DNA from: Methylomicrobium agile | GTDB taxonomy: Bacteria; Pseudomonadota; Gammaproteobacteria; Methylococcales; Methylomonadaceae | DNA length: 64,000 nucleotides | Direction of reading: 5' to 3' | NCBI RefSeq assembly: GCF_000733855.1 | Contig: NZ_JPOJ01000001.1 | Span: 1,488,001-1,552,000 of the forward strand | Part shown: piece by piece, positions 32,519 to 43,751 of the stretch | Layout of the letters: each line of letters begins with the position of its first letter | How positions within the stretch are numbered: the stretch's first letter is position 1 | Notes under the pieces: model-generated | The model's database searches: none | What the model saw: only the letters and a program-made list of their open reading frames with translations | Told to the model about the DNA's origin: nothing | Made by a program: the position numbers and the translations under genes

Positions 32519-34734
32519 GGTTTGATCCGTTGCAAGGTTTCGATGAAGGTGCTGCTGTCCTGATAGCCGATCACGCGCTGCGCGGCCCTTTCCTGCCGGT
32601 CCGGACCGAAGAACAGGATCGCCGGCGGGCCGATCAGTTTGAATTTTGCGAGCAGGGCCTGGTCTTGTTCCGAATTTTCGGTCACGTCGGCCTGCAGCAG
32701 CACAAAATCGGCCAGCGCCTGTTTGACCTTCGGGTCGGTAAAAGTATAGGCTTCCATCTCCTTGCAGGAGATGCACCAGTCGGCGTAAAAATCGAGCATC
32801 ACATAGCGGCCCTGCGCGCTAGCTTCTTCAATCCGCTGTTCGAGCTCCCGAAGATTCGCGACGCGCCGAAAAACGATGCCTTCCTGCCTGGCCCCGGCGC
32901 TGGCCCCGCTGATCAACACGCCCTGCAAAGGCTTGAGCGGATTGGTGGCGCCGCCCGAAACGCCGATCAACAACAATAAGCCGTAAGCCAGCATGATCAG
33001 GCCGACGCCTTTCCAGAGCTTCCGCCAGCCGCTGCTGTGTTCGGGTAAAGGATCGATCGCGCTCAGGTAGATCGACGGAATGATCAAGAGCATCGCCCAC
33101 AACAGCATGCTGACCGCCGGCGGCAGGATCCGGCTCAACATCCAGACCGCCATCGCCAGCATGATTACCCCGAACACGCCCTTGGTCGCGTTCAGCCAGC
33201 CTCCGGCCTTCGGCAGCAGCTTGCCGGCCGAGGCGCCGACCAGCAGCAGCGGCGCGCCCATGCCCATGCCCATCGCGAACAGCGCGCTGCCGCCCAGCAC
33301 CGCATCGCCGGTCTGGCCGATATAGATCAGCGCCGCCGCCAGAGGCGCGGCCACGCACGGCCCGACGATCAGGGACGACAGCGAACCCATGATCGCCGCC
33401 CCCCACAGCGACCCGTCGCGGTGCCGCTCGCTCGAATTGTGCAGTCCGGCCTGCCAGGATTTCGGCAATTCGAGATGGTAAAAGCCGAACATCGACAGCG
33501 ACAGCAGCACGAAAACCGCACTGAAGACCGCAATGATCCAGGGCTGCTGAAAGGTGGTCTGCAGGTTGCCGCCGAACAGCGCGGCAAGGACGCCGAACAA
33601 GGTATAAGTCAGCGCCGAGGCGACCACATAACTGAGCGAGAGCAGAAAGGCGCGCAGCGTGGTGATCGCACGGTGGCCGACGATGATGCCGGACAGGATC
33701 GGAATCATCGGGAAGATGCAAGGGGTAAACGACAACAACAGCCCGAAGCCGAAAAAGCTGGCCAGCGTCATGCCCAGGCTGTCGTGCTTGAGCAGTTGCA
33801 CGATCCGGTCCTGTTCCGACACCGGCGCCTGCGGTTTCGCAGTCGCCGCAGCCATCCGCTGCGCCACGGGCAAGTCCAGCCTCACTGTCTTGCTCATCGG
33901 CGGATAGCAGACGCCACGCTCGGCGCAGCCCTGATAGGAGGCCTTCAGCGTGACCGTCTGCGCGGCCTGGCCGCCGCGCCGCAGCGGCAGATCGAAACTC
34001 AGCTCGTCGTGAAAAACCTCGACCTGCCCGAACTCCGGGTCGTCCTTCGGTTCGCCGCGCGGCATTTCGTAAATGTCCAGCGCAGTGCCGCCCGCCTCGA
34101 TCAATTCGAGTTTCGTCTTGTCCCGGTACATGTAATAGCCGGGCGCGATCCGCCAGTTCACCTGCAAGGTATTCGGATCGCCGACCGCCGCGGAAAATTG
34201 GAAGGCTTGATCGGGCGGCAACAGATCCTCCTGCGCCGAAGAAGCCAGACCGGCGATGCCCTTGACCAGATTCTGGAGCGGATTGGCGGAAACGGCGGCG
34301 GCCACAACCGGTAGCGCGATGTCGAGCGTTTTCTTTTGTGGCGGATAACAGACCCCTTCGTCCGAACAGCCCTGGTAACGCGCCAGCACGCTTACCGAGC
34401 GAATCGCGTCGCCTGCCTTTACCGGCACCGGCACCGTCAGCTTGTTCCGGTAATGCACCGTATCGCCGAGCACTTCGTCATGCAGGGTTTTGCCTTCCGG
34501 CAGGCGAGGCGTGCCGAGTTCGACCCCCTCGGTCCTGGACTCGAAACGCAAATTTTTCCGGTATAAAGAAAAGCCTTCGGCAATGTTCCAGGAAAATTCA
34601 AGCTGGCCACGCGAAAGCGCCAGCGCCGAAACCTTGAACGCCTGGTCGGGCGGCAGCAAGTCTTCGCCGTTCAGGGCGAAGGCCGCGTTTTGGACAGTGA
34701 GCAAACAGAAAAAAATCAGTCGGTAGAGACGCAT
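32515..34734 (-). CDS. dsbD: Thiol:disulfide interchange protein DsbD, with two N-terminal DsbD-alpha domains
   Basis: A 739-residue protein, about 150 longer than usual DsbD. A signal peptide is followed by two tandem DsbD-alpha domains: residues ~24-150 with ARYQGCSDEGVCYPPQKKT, and ~165-290 with ASYQGCAERGVCYPPMSKT, each starting LLPPDQAF. Then eight membrane helices (FFGFGLLLSFTPCIFPMIP and VGPCVAAPLAA hold the transmembrane Cys pair) and a C-terminal thioredoxin domain with FYADWCISCKEME. It moves electrons from cytoplasm to periplasm. The overlapping TlpA-like gene is a likely client. Confidence 0.95.
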   Translation of the reverse strand: MRLYRLIFFCLLTVQNAAFALNGEDLLPPDQAFKVSALALSRGQLEFSWNIAEGFSLYRKNLRFESRTEGVELGTPRLPEGKTLHDEVLGDTVHYRNKLTVPVPVKAGDAIRSVSVLARYQGCSDEGVCYPPQKKTLDIALPVVAAAVSANPLQNLVKGIAGLASSAQEDLLPPDQAFQFSAAVGDPNTLQVNWRIAPGYYMYRDKTKLELIEAGGTALDIYEMPRGEPKDDPEFGQVEVFHDELSFDLPLRRGGQAAQTVTLKASYQGCAERGVCYPPMSKTVRLDLPVAQRMAAATAKPQAPVSEQDRIVQLLKHDSLGMTLASFFGFGLLLSFTPCIFPMIPILSGIIVGHRAITTLRAFLLSLSYVVASALTYTLFGVLAALFGGNLQTTFQQPWIIAVFSAVFVLLSLSMFGFYHLELPKSWQAGLHNSSERHRDGSLWGAAIMGSLSSLIVGPCVAAPLAAALIYIGQTGDAVLGGSALFAMGMGMGAPLLLVGASAGKLLPKAGGWLNATKGVFGVIMLAMAVWMLSRILPPAVSMLLWAMLLIIPSIYLSAIDPLPEHSSGWRKLWKGVGLIMLAYGLLLLIGVSGGATNPLKPLQGVLISGASAGARQEGIVFRRVANLRELEQRIEEASAQGRYVMLDFYADWCISCKEMEAYTFTDPKVKQALADFVLLQADVTENSEQDQALLAKFKLIGPPAILFFGPDRQERAAQRVIGYQDSSTFIETLQRIKP

Positions 34735-35042
34735 GCATCGATCCAGGTCAGGTAATCGGACAGGCCGTGCGCGATGGGCAGGGCAATGATTTCGGGCAGG
34801 TCATAGGGATGCTGCTCGCGTATCGCCTGCTCGACGGCCGGATAGCGGACGCCGGCCGTTTTGATCAGCAGCAGATGCTCTTCGGCCGTTTCCAGACGGT
34901 TTTCCCAGGTGTAAAACGAGGTCAGCCCGGGCAGGATGTTCACGCAGGCGGCCAGCCGGCCTTCGACCAGCCGTTTGGCGAGGGTTTCCGCTGTTTCCCG
35001 GTCCGGGCAGGTGCAAAGAATCAATTGGGCATCGTTCGGCAT
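34716..35042 (-). CDS. cutA: Divalent-cation tolerance protein CutA
   Basis: A 108-residue trimeric protein linked to copper tolerance. LILCTCPDRETAETLAKRLVEGRLAACVNIL and the FYTWENRLETAEEHLLLIKT and HPYDLPEIIALPI segments are diagnostic. Its end overlaps the dsbD start by 19 bases; cutA-dsbD is a known neighbour pair in gammaproteobacteria. Confidence 0.96.
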   Translation of the reverse strand: MPNDAQLILCTCPDRETAETLAKRLVEGRLAACVNILPGLTSFYTWENRLETAEEHLLLIKTAGVRYPAVEQAIREQHPYDLPEIIALPIAHGLSDYLTWIDACVSTD

Positions 35043-35148
35043 GTTTTGCAGGCGAATAAGCGAAAAGCGGATATTATGCTAGAAATCCGCTGTCAATATC
35101 TTTAGTATTGCTGGATTTATCAAGTCAGACCCCAAACCGAGCCCTTAG

Positions 35149-35595
35149 ATGAGAATCTTCCAGTTATTGTTCCTGTTCCTCCTGATCCTTCCGTTCGCGG
35201 AGATTTATCTGCTGCTGACGGTCGGCGGCCTCATCGGCGCCTTTCCGACCATCGCGCTGGTGGTGTTTACCGCGGTGCTCGGTGCATGGCTGCTCAGACG
35301 GCAGGGCTTTCAAACGCTCCGGCGCTTTCAGGAAAACCTGGCGCAAGGCAACGTGCCGACCTACGAAATCATCGAAGGACCGATCCTGCTGGTCGGCGCG
35401 GCCCTGCTGCTGACGCCCGGATTCATCACCGACCTGTTGGGGATGATTTGCCTGATTCCGCCCCTGCGCCAAAAAATCGCCCAGTATATTCTCGAAAAAC
35501 ATATGATCCAGGTAATCCAGTCGAACAGCCCCTTCGGTCCGCGCGGAGCGGCGCGCGGGGATGCGCTGGAAGGGGAATTCCGGAAGGAAGATTGA
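35149..35595 (+). CDS. fxsA: FxsA-family membrane protein
   Basis: A 148-residue inner-membrane protein. Helices LLFLFLLILPFAEIYLLLTVGG and TIALVVFTAVLGAWLLRRQGF, then LLVGAALLLTPGFITDLLGMICLIPPLR, are the FxsA pattern. In E. coli it counteracts F exclusion of phage T7; its native role is unclear. It is divergent from cutA. Confidence 0.88.
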   Translation: MRIFQLLFLFLLILPFAEIYLLLTVGGLIGAFPTIALVVFTAVLGAWLLRRQGFQTLRRFQENLAQGNVPTYEIIEGPILLVGAALLLTPGFITDLLGMICLIPPLRQKIAQYILEKHMIQVIQSNSPFGPRGAARGDALEGEFRKED

Positions 35596-35694
35596 GCGCG
35601 GGCGAATGGGCCACGCTTTACGCCTCCGCAAAGACGAAAGCGCTCGGAAATCAGGCTCAAGACAGGCAGCATACGGTCCCGAGCCTGACGGATA

Positions 35695-35934
35695 TCATTC
35701 GCCGGAGGGAGCCGAACCGGCCGTGCCGCAGGTATTCTTGCCGAGACCGCCATAAACCGGGCAAAAGCCGGAGAAGCCGCTCGCAATCAGCGCGCAGCCG
35801 ACAACCAGCAAAAAGATCGATGCGGTGACGACCGAAAGCACAAACAGCGCGGCGCCGCCGTAAATGCGGTATTTTTTTTCCTTATCGCCGACATTGTGTT
35901 CAAATTTGAACATACGTTTAAAATCAAAACTCAT
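35695..35934 (-). CDS. DUF2892 small membrane protein
   Basis: A 79-residue protein with one or two helices (YGGAALFVLSVVTASIFLLVVGCALIASG) after an FEHNVGDKEKKYR start and ending in a Cys-containing GFCPVYGGLGKNTC. This is the YgaP-tail-like DUF2892 family, here without the rhodanese domain. Function unknown. Confidence 0.75.
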   Translation of the reverse strand: MSFDFKRMFKFEHNVGDKEKKYRIYGGAALFVLSVVTASIFLLVVGCALIASGFSGFCPVYGGLGKNTCGTAGSAPSGE

Positions 35935-36044
35935 CTTCTTACCCTCACTGTGTCATTGTTGTTTTTCCGCCAAGCACGGCCCCTGCCTGTCACGCCCAGA
36001 GCCGAACAAATATACACAGCCACAAAAAATGTGCAAGCAATAAA

Positions 36045-38222
36045 ATGATCGACGTCACTCTCCTTCTCGACCCTCTGAACGACGCGCAGCGCCGGGCCGT
36101 CACCGCGCCTTCGCGGCCCATGCTGGTGCTGGCCGGCGCCGGCAGCGGCAAAACCCGCGTGCTGGTGCACCGGATCGCCTGGCAGATCCAGGTGCAGGGC
36201 GTTTCGCCGCACGGCATTCTGGCGGTCACCTTCACCAATAAGGCCGCCCGCGAAATGCGGGGCCGGATCGAAGAACTGTTGCAGCGGCCGACCCGCAACC
36301 TATGGATCGGCACCTTCCACGGCCTCGCGCACCGGCTGCTCCGCCGCCACGCGAAACAGGCGAAACTGCCGGACGCCTTTCAGGTGATGGATACCGCCGA
36401 CCAGTTGCGCGTGACCAAGCGCGTGCTGCAGGCCTTGAACCTGGACGAGGCGCGCTGGCCGCCGAAACAGGTGCAATGGTTCATCAACGCGCAAAAGGAC
36501 GAAGGCGTCCGCGCCCGGCACATGCCCGAAACCGGCGATCTGTATCTAAGGCAGATGAGCGCGATTTACCGCGCCTACGAAGAACTGTGCGACCGCTCGG
36601 GTCTGGTCGATTTCGCGGAGCTGCTGCTCAGAACGCACGAGCTTCTGCGCGACAATCCCGAGGTGCTGGCCTTCTACCAGCAACGCTTCGAGCAGGTGCA
36701 TGTCGACGAGTTCCAGGACACCAATACGATCCAGTACGCCTGGCTGCGCCTGTTGACCCAGGACCGGAACAACCTGTTCGTGGTCGGCGACGACGACCAG
36801 TCGATCTACGGCTGGCGCGGCGCGCGGATCGAGAACCTCTACAGTTTCCAGCAGCATTTTCCGAATCACGAAGTCATCAAGCTCGAACAGAACTATCGCT
36901 CGACCGGCACCATTCTGAAAGCCGCGAACTGGGTCATCGCGCACAACGAGGGCCGGCTCGGCAAGGAGCTGTGGACCGAATCCGGCGAAGGCGAGCCGAT
37001 TTCGCTGTATGCGGCGTTCAACGAGCAGGACGAAGCCTTTTTCGTAATCGAACGGATCCGCGCCTGGATCGGCGAAGGCTGCGCGCGCCGGGACGCGGCG
37101 ATTCTGTACCGTTCGAACGCACAGTCCAGGCAATTCGAGGAACGGCTGTTCCAGGCCGGCATTCCCTACCGCGTTTACGGCGGCCTGCGCTTTTTCGATC
37201 GCGCCGAAATCAAGAACGCGCTGGCTTATCTCCGGCTGACCGCGAACCGGAACGACGACGTTTCGTTCGAGCGGATCGTCAACACCCCGACGCGGGGGAT
37301 CGGCGAAAAAACGGTCGACGACATCCGGAATGTCGCCCGCGACCGCGGCACCTCGCTCTGGAACGCGGCGGCATCCATGCTCGAACAGCGCCTGCTGAGC
37401 GCCCGCGCCGGCAACGCGCTGGCCGGATTTTTGCAGCTGATCGACCGGATGGCGGCCGAAACCGAAGGCATGGAGCTCTTCGAACAGGTCAAACGGGTCA
37501 TCGAAAAATCCGGCCTGATCGCATTCTATCAAAACAGCAAAGGCGACCAGGGCGAAGAGCGGATCGAAAACCTCGAAGAACTGGTCAATGCGGCCCGCCT
37601 GTTCGATTTCAACGCCGACAACGAGGAAAACCTCGCCCCGCTCGAACTGTTTCTCGCGCATGCGGCCCTCGAAGCCGGCGAGATGCAGGGGGACGATTTC
37701 GACGACTGCGTGCAGTTGATGACCCTGCATTCGGCCAAGGGCCTCGAATTCAAGGTCGTGTTCATGGTGGGAATGGAAGAAGGCCTGTTTCCCTCGCTGC
37801 AGTCGGTCGAAGACCCGCAGCGCCTCGAAGAGGAGCGCCGGCTCTGCTATGTCGGGATGACCCGAGCCATGCAAACCTTATATATGACCTACGCCGAATC
37901 CCGGCGCCTCTACGGCCGCGAAACCTATCCACGCCCGTCCCGGTTCCTGCGCGAGATTCCGGACGAATGCGTCCAGGAAGTCCGACTGCGCGCGAACGTC
38001 AGCCGTCCGGCCGCCGCCTCGCCCGCGAAACCCTCGGCATCCCCGTCCCTGTCGGTTAGCCGGTACAAGCTCGGCCAGCGCGTCAGCCATGCGAAGTTCG
38101 GCGAAGGGATGATCCTGCAGCTCGAAGGCCAGGGCGCCCAGGAGCGCGCGCAAATCAATTTCAAGGGCGTGGGCGTCAAATGGCTGATGCTGGCTTATGC
38201 GGGGCTCGAAACCCTGCCGTGA
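36045..38222 (+). CDS. uvrD: DNA helicase II, UvrD
   Basis: A 725-residue superfamily 1A 3'-5' helicase for mismatch and nucleotide-excision repair. Motif I MLVLAGAGSGKTRVLVHRI, Ia AVTFTNKAAREM, II VHVDEFQDTN, III VVGDDDQSIYGWRGA, IV LEQNYRST, V MTLHSAKGLEF and VI LCYVGMTRAM are all present. The C-terminal Tudor-like tail (YKLGQRVSHAKFGEGMILQLEGQG) binds RNA polymerase in relatives. Full length compared with E. coli UvrD (720). Confidence 0.97.
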   Translation: MIDVTLLLDPLNDAQRRAVTAPSRPMLVLAGAGSGKTRVLVHRIAWQIQVQGVSPHGILAVTFTNKAAREMRGRIEELLQRPTRNLWIGTFHGLAHRLLRRHAKQAKLPDAFQVMDTADQLRVTKRVLQALNLDEARWPPKQVQWFINAQKDEGVRARHMPETGDLYLRQMSAIYRAYEELCDRSGLVDFAELLLRTHELLRDNPEVLAFYQQRFEQVHVDEFQDTNTIQYAWLRLLTQDRNNLFVVGDDDQSIYGWRGARIENLYSFQQHFPNHEVIKLEQNYRSTGTILKAANWVIAHNEGRLGKELWTESGEGEPISLYAAFNEQDEAFFVIERIRAWIGEGCARRDAAILYRSNAQSRQFEERLFQAGIPYRVYGGLRFFDRAEIKNALAYLRLTANRNDDVSFERIVNTPTRGIGEKTVDDIRNVARDRGTSLWNAAASMLEQRLLSARAGNALAGFLQLIDRMAAETEGMELFEQVKRVIEKSGLIAFYQNSKGDQGEERIENLEELVNAARLFDFNADNEENLAPLELFLAHAALEAGEMQGDDFDDCVQLMTLHSAKGLEFKVVFMVGMEEGLFPSLQSVEDPQRLEEERRLCYVGMTRAMQTLYMTYAESRRLYGRETYPRPSRFLREIPDECVQEVRLRANVSRPAAASPAKPSASPSLSVSRYKLGQRVSHAKFGEGMILQLEGQGAQERAQINFKGVGVKWLMLAYAGLETLP

Positions 38223-38353
38223 AAAGCCGTCAAGCGCATCCCGCCCGTCAAAGCCGTGACACTCAGCATACGCACAATGTGCGCATTAATCCTAACCCGC
38301 GCCCATCAAGATACGTTAAAATGATCTTTTCCAAACGATAGAAAAGGTGAATC

Positions 38354-39139
38354 ATGTTAAAGAAGATCCGCACCGCATTGGCCGTGGCATTCGCTTTGAC
38401 CGCCTGCGCCACCAGTCCGACAGGACGTTCACAGCTCATGCTGTTGCCCGACTCGCAGGTCGACCAGATGGGCCTGCAAGCCTTCGAAACGCTCAAACGC
38501 GACAAACCGATCAGCAACGATGCGCGTTTGAATCAAATTGCCAACTGCATCGCCGGCAATATTACCCAAAGCACCACCGGCGGCCGCTGGGAAGTCGTGG
38601 TGTTCGTGGATGATTCGTTCAACGCCTTCGCGTTGCCGGGCAACAAGATCGGCGTTTACACCGGCCTGTTCAATCTGATCGCCAATCAGGACCAGTTGGC
38701 CGCGGTCATCGGCCACGAGATCGGCCACGTACTGGCCAAGCACAGCGCGGAACGGGCCTCGCAGGAACTGGCCGTCAACTCGGGCATGTCGATGATTCAG
38801 GCGATGGGCAATCCCCAGTCGACGCTCGGCCAGGCCGCGTTCGGCATGCTCGGGCTCGGCGCCGAATACGGCGTGCTGATGCCTTACGGCCGGACCCAGG
38901 AAAGCGAAGCGGACATCATCGGCGTCGACCTGATGGCCAAAGCCGGCTTCGACCCGCGCCAAAGCATCAACCTGTGGCAACGGATGAGCCAGGCGACACA
39001 AGGGCAACAGACCGCCGAATTCCTGTCCACCCACCCGTCCAATGAAACCCGGATCCACGACCTCGAACAGCACATGCCCCAGGCAATGGGCTTTTATCAA
39101 CAAGCGCAGGCGATGGGCCGACGCCCCCAATGCCAGTAA
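38354..39139 (+). CDS. M48-family metalloprotease lipoprotein (LoiP-like)
   Basis: A 261-residue Zn protease. The lipobox LTAC near residues 15-18 marks it as an outer- or inner-membrane lipoprotein. FALPGNKIGVYTGLF precedes the zinc motif VIGHEIGHVLAKHSAERASQ (HExxH) and the third ligand Glu in QESEADIIGVDLMAKAGFD. Related to LoiP/YcaL of the outer membrane biogenesis quality control. It lies 3 bases before dapC but is functionally unrelated. Confidence 0.9.
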   Translation: MLKKIRTALAVAFALTACATSPTGRSQLMLLPDSQVDQMGLQAFETLKRDKPISNDARLNQIANCIAGNITQSTTGGRWEVVVFVDDSFNAFALPGNKIGVYTGLFNLIANQDQLAAVIGHEIGHVLAKHSAERASQELAVNSGMSMIQAMGNPQSTLGQAAFGMLGLGAEYGVLMPYGRTQESEADIIGVDLMAKAGFDPRQSINLWQRMSQATQGQQTAEFLSTHPSNETRIHDLEQHMPQAMGFYQQAQAMGRRPQCQ

Positions 39140-39142
39140 ACG

Positions 39143-40339
39143 ATGACGCCGTATCTGCACAAGCTCCAATCGTATCCGTTCGAAAAGCTGGCCGCGCTGA
39201 AGCAGGGCATAACACCGCCGGCCGGTAAGCGGCACATCGCCCTGTCGATCGGCGAACCGGCACATGCGACCCCGCACCTGATCCAGGAAGCCCTGCTGAC
39301 GCACCTGAACGGCCTGTCGAATTATCCGACCACGAAAGGCCTGCCGGAACTTCGGCAGGCGATCGCCGTCTGGCTGGCCCGACGTTTCGGGCTCGCGGAA
39401 GGCCTGTTGAATCCCGAAGCGCAGATCCTGCCGGTCAGCGGCACCCGCGAAGCGTTGTTCTCGTTCGCCCAGTGCCTGATCGACCGCACCGCCGATCCGC
39501 TCGTGGTGATGCCGAATCCGTTCTATCAGATCTACGAAGGCGCGGCCCTGCTGGCGGGCGCGGAGCCTTATTTTCTGAACACGATCGCCGACAACGCTTA
39601 TCTTCCCGATTTCGACGCCGTGCCCGAACACGTCTGGCGGCGCTGCCAGCTGCTGTACCTCTGCACGCCGGGCAATCCGAGCGGCGCGGTGATGCCGCGC
39701 GAAACACTGATCCGGTCGCTTGAACTCGCCGAAAAATACGACTTCGTGATCGCGTCGGACGAATGCTACAGCGAACTGTACGACGACGAAAACAGCCCGC
39801 CGCCGGGCCTGCTCGAAGCGGCGTTCGCGATCGGCAATACCGCCTTCAAACGCTGCGTGGCGTTCCACAGCCTGTCGAAGCGTTCGAACGCGCCCGGCCT
39901 GCGTTCCGGCTTCGTCGCGGGCGATGCGGCGATCCTGCGGGACTATTTCAAATACCGGACCTATCACGGCGCGGCAATGCCGCTGCCGACCCAGCATGCG
40001 AGCATCGCGGCGTGGGGCGACGAGAAACATGTGGCCGAGAACCGCCGCCTGTACCGCGAAAAGTTCGCCGCCGTAATCGGCATGCTGGGCGATGCGGTGC
40101 AACTGTCGAAGCCCCCCGCCGGCTTCTATCTCTGGATCGAAACGCCGATCGACGACACCGAATTTACGCGGCAATTGTTCGCTCGGGAAAACGTGACCGT
40201 GCTGCCCGGCAGCTATTTGTCCCGCGAGTTCGGCGGCCTCAATCCGGGCCGGAACCATGTCCGGATCGCGCTGGTCGCGCCGCTCGAAGAATGCGTCGAA
40301 GCGGCCTTCAGAATCAAAGATTTTCTTCACACACGATAA
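39143..40339 (+). CDS. dapC: Succinyldiaminopimelate transaminase
   Basis: A 398-residue class I PLP aminotransferase in lysine biosynthesis. The N-terminus LHKLQSYPFEKLAALKQGITP is typical of DapC; SIGEPAHATP and LYLCTPGNPSGAV follow, and the PLP Lys lies in FHSLSKRSNAPGLRSGF. It is followed by dapD after 9 bases and, after two small genes, dapE: the succinylase branch is nearly complete here. Confidence 0.96.
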   Translation: MTPYLHKLQSYPFEKLAALKQGITPPAGKRHIALSIGEPAHATPHLIQEALLTHLNGLSNYPTTKGLPELRQAIAVWLARRFGLAEGLLNPEAQILPVSGTREALFSFAQCLIDRTADPLVVMPNPFYQIYEGAALLAGAEPYFLNTIADNAYLPDFDAVPEHVWRRCQLLYLCTPGNPSGAVMPRETLIRSLELAEKYDFVIASDECYSELYDDENSPPPGLLEAAFAIGNTAFKRCVAFHSLSKRSNAPGLRSGFVAGDAAILRDYFKYRTYHGAAMPLPTQHASIAAWGDEKHVAENRRLYREKFAAVIGMLGDAVQLSKPPAGFYLWIETPIDDTEFTRQLFARENVTVLPGSYLSREFGGLNPGRNHVRIALVAPLEECVEAAFRIKDFLHTR

Positions 40340-40348
40340 AAACCAACC

Positions 40349-41167
40349 ATGTCCGATTTAGAAAACCTCATCAACGCCGCGTTCGAACAGCGCGCGGAGA
40401 TCACGCCCGCTACCGTTTCGCCGGAAGTGCGCAATGCAGTGCAGGAGTGCCTGAACCTGCTCGACACCGGCAAGGCGCGCGTCGCCGAAAAAGTGAACGG
40501 CGACTGGGTTACCCACCAATGGCTGAAAAAAGCGGTGCTGCTGTCGTTCCGGATCAACGAAAACCGGCTGATGGACGGCGGCAACACCCGTTACTACGAC
40601 AAGGTCGAATGCAAGTTCGCGAACTACAGCGAAGAAGACTTCGCGAAAGCCGGCGTCCGGGTGGTGCCGAACGCGGTCGCCCGCCGTGGTTCCTACATCG
40701 CGCCGGGCGCGATTCTGATGCCGTCCTACGTGAACATCGGCGCTTATGTCGACAGCGGCACGATGGTCGATACCTGGGTCACGGTCGGCTCCTGCGCGCA
40801 GATCGGCAAGAACGTGCATCTGTCCGGCGGCGTCGGCATCGGCGGCGTGCTGGAGCCCTTGCAGGCCGGCCCCACCATCATCGGCGACAACTGTTTCATC
40901 GGCGCGCGCTCCGAAATCGTCGAAGGCGTGATCGTCGAAGACGGCTGCGTGATTTCGATGGGCGTCTACATCGGCCAGAGCACCAAGATCTACAACCGGC
41001 TGACCGGCGAAATCACCTACGGGCGCATTCCGGCCGGCTCGGTCGTGGTTTCGGGCAACCTGCCGTCCTCGGACGGCAAATACAGCCTGTACTGCGCGGT
41101 GATCATCAAGCAGGTCGACGAAAAGACGCGCAGCAAGACCGGCATCAACGAACTGCTCCGCGACTGA
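40349..41167 (+). CDS. dapD: Tetrahydrodipicolinate N-succinyltransferase
   Basis: A 272-residue hexapeptide-repeat (left-handed beta-helix) enzyme. [64 protein letters not shown] and [35 protein letters not shown] show the repeat. Full length. A clear terminator lies just after the stop. Confidence 0.98.
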   Translation: MSDLENLINAAFEQRAEITPATVSPEVRNAVQECLNLLDTGKARVAEKVNGDWVTHQWLKKAVLLSFRINENRLMDGGNTRYYDKVECKFANYSEEDFAKAGVRVVPNAVARRGSYIAPGAILMPSYVNIGAYVDSGTMVDTWVTVGSCAQIGKNVHLSGGVGIGGVLEPLQAGPTIIGDNCFIGARSEIVEGVIVEDGCVISMGVYIGQSTKIYNRLTGEITYGRIPAGSVVVSGNLPSSDGKYSLYCAVIIKQVDEKTRSKTGINELLRD

Positions 41168-41175
41168 TCCTCCGC

Positions 41176-41203
41176 AACCGGGACAACTCCGTCCCGGTTT
41201 TCT
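41176..41203 (+). terminator. Rho-independent terminator after dapD
   Basis: Perfect 9-bp stem AACCGGGAC / GTCCCGGTT with a 6-base loop, ending in a T-rich run (TTTTCTT). It suggests that dapC-dapD ends here and the small gene at 41227 starts a new transcript with yffB-like and dapE. Confidence 0.85.
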
Positions 41204-41226
41204 TCCATTTAGCCTACCCCATTCCC

Positions 41227-41471
41227 ATGAGCGAAAATCAACTGACCAATAACGCAATCATCTACGCCCTGCTGTCGCTGAACAGCGAAATCATCCTGCA
41301 GAAGGAATATCTGGAGTCGGACGACGTGCCGGAAGAAGACATCGACAACGAGCAGGACATCCTGGACGATCTGGAACAGGCGTTCATGGAATTCGTCGAC
41401 GTCTACAAAAGCCGCTGCAAGGCCGACAAATCGCTGCCGGATCTCGACGAACTGTTGAACAGCCAGCTGTA

Positions 41472-41472
<1 letters not shown>
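41227..41472 (+). CDS. Small acidic protein of unknown function
   Basis: An 81-residue, very acidic helical protein ([51 protein letters not shown]). No family recognised. Its stop overlaps the start of the next gene (TAATG), indicating coupling. The longer frame upstream is a shadow. It sits between dapD and dapE genes and is separated from dapD by a terminator. Confidence 0.75.
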
Positions 41473-42955
<1,483 letters not shown>

Positions 42956-42964
42956 CAATCCTTG

Positions 42965-42992
42965 CGGTCAGAGACGAAAAGCCCTCTGACCG
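42965..42992 (+). terminator. Hairpin after dapE, no T-tract
   Basis: CGGTCAGAG and CTCTGACCG (9-bp perfect stem, 10-base loop) just after dapE. It lacks a T-run, so it may stabilise the 3' end of the mRNA rather than terminate on its own. Confidence 0.5.
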
Positions 42993-43086
42993 TCGTCCCG
43001 TTCCGCCGGCGCGAATTCATTTTATCGGCTAGGCCGCCGTGTTATCATCCTGAAAAACCGTTTCAGTCGATCGGAGCCTGGCCGCC

Positions 43087-43701
43087 ATGCCCAAAATCAC
43101 CCGCCTGTCCCAATTGGACTTGAATCAGACTTACAGCTATGCCGATTATCTGACCTGGCAGCTGGACGAAACGATCGAGTTGATCAAAGGCAAGATCATG
43201 CTGATGTCTCCCGCGCCGAATGTCGGGCACCAGCGCGTCTCCATCCGTTTGGCAGCCTTGTTATACAATTTTTTCAAGGGGAAAAAATGCCAGGTCTTTG
43301 CTGCGCCTTTCGACGTGCGTTTATATGACCGCAAAAAATCCGTCTTAGCCAGTAAAGACATCCATACCGTGGTACAACCCGATTTATGCGTCATCTGCGA
43401 TACCGCCAAGCTGGATGTTCAAGGCTGCAACGGCGCTCCCGAATGGATCATCGAGATTCTTTCGAAAGGCAATTCCAAAAAAGAAATGCAGATCAAATAT
43501 GAACTCTATGCGGAAAGCGGCGTGGGCGAATATTGGCTGGTCTATCCTTACGAACAGGCGATCTATCAATTCGTATCGGACAATAACGGACGTTATCGAT
43601 TAAACGCCATGTACCCTAACAGCGGCATGGCAAAATCGCATCTATTTCCCGATCTCTCGATCGATTTGAGCGAAGTGTTTGAAGGCTTCGATGACGAATA
43701 A
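43087..43701 (+). CDS. Uma2-family (DUF820) putative endonuclease
   Basis: A 204-residue PD-(D/E)XK-fold protein. RLSQLDLNQTYSYADYLTW, LIKGKIMLMSPAPNVGHQRVSIRL, PDLCVICDTAKL (Asp), and EWIIEILSKGNSKKE with Glu and Lys form the nuclease-like site, then KYELYAESGVGEYWLVYP. Uma2 proteins are abundant in cyanobacteria and some methanotrophs; function unproven. No partner gene seen. Confidence 0.85.
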   Translation: MPKITRLSQLDLNQTYSYADYLTWQLDETIELIKGKIMLMSPAPNVGHQRVSIRLAALLYNFFKGKKCQVFAAPFDVRLYDRKKSVLASKDIHTVVQPDLCVICDTAKLDVQGCNGAPEWIIEILSKGNSKKEMQIKYELYAESGVGEYWLVYPYEQAIYQFVSDNNGRYRLNAMYPNSGMAKSHLFPDLSIDLSEVFEGFDDE

Positions 43702-43751
43702 ATCCGGCGTTCGGGTTGAATGGGCTCAACCCGAACAGTCTAATCCGCCCT

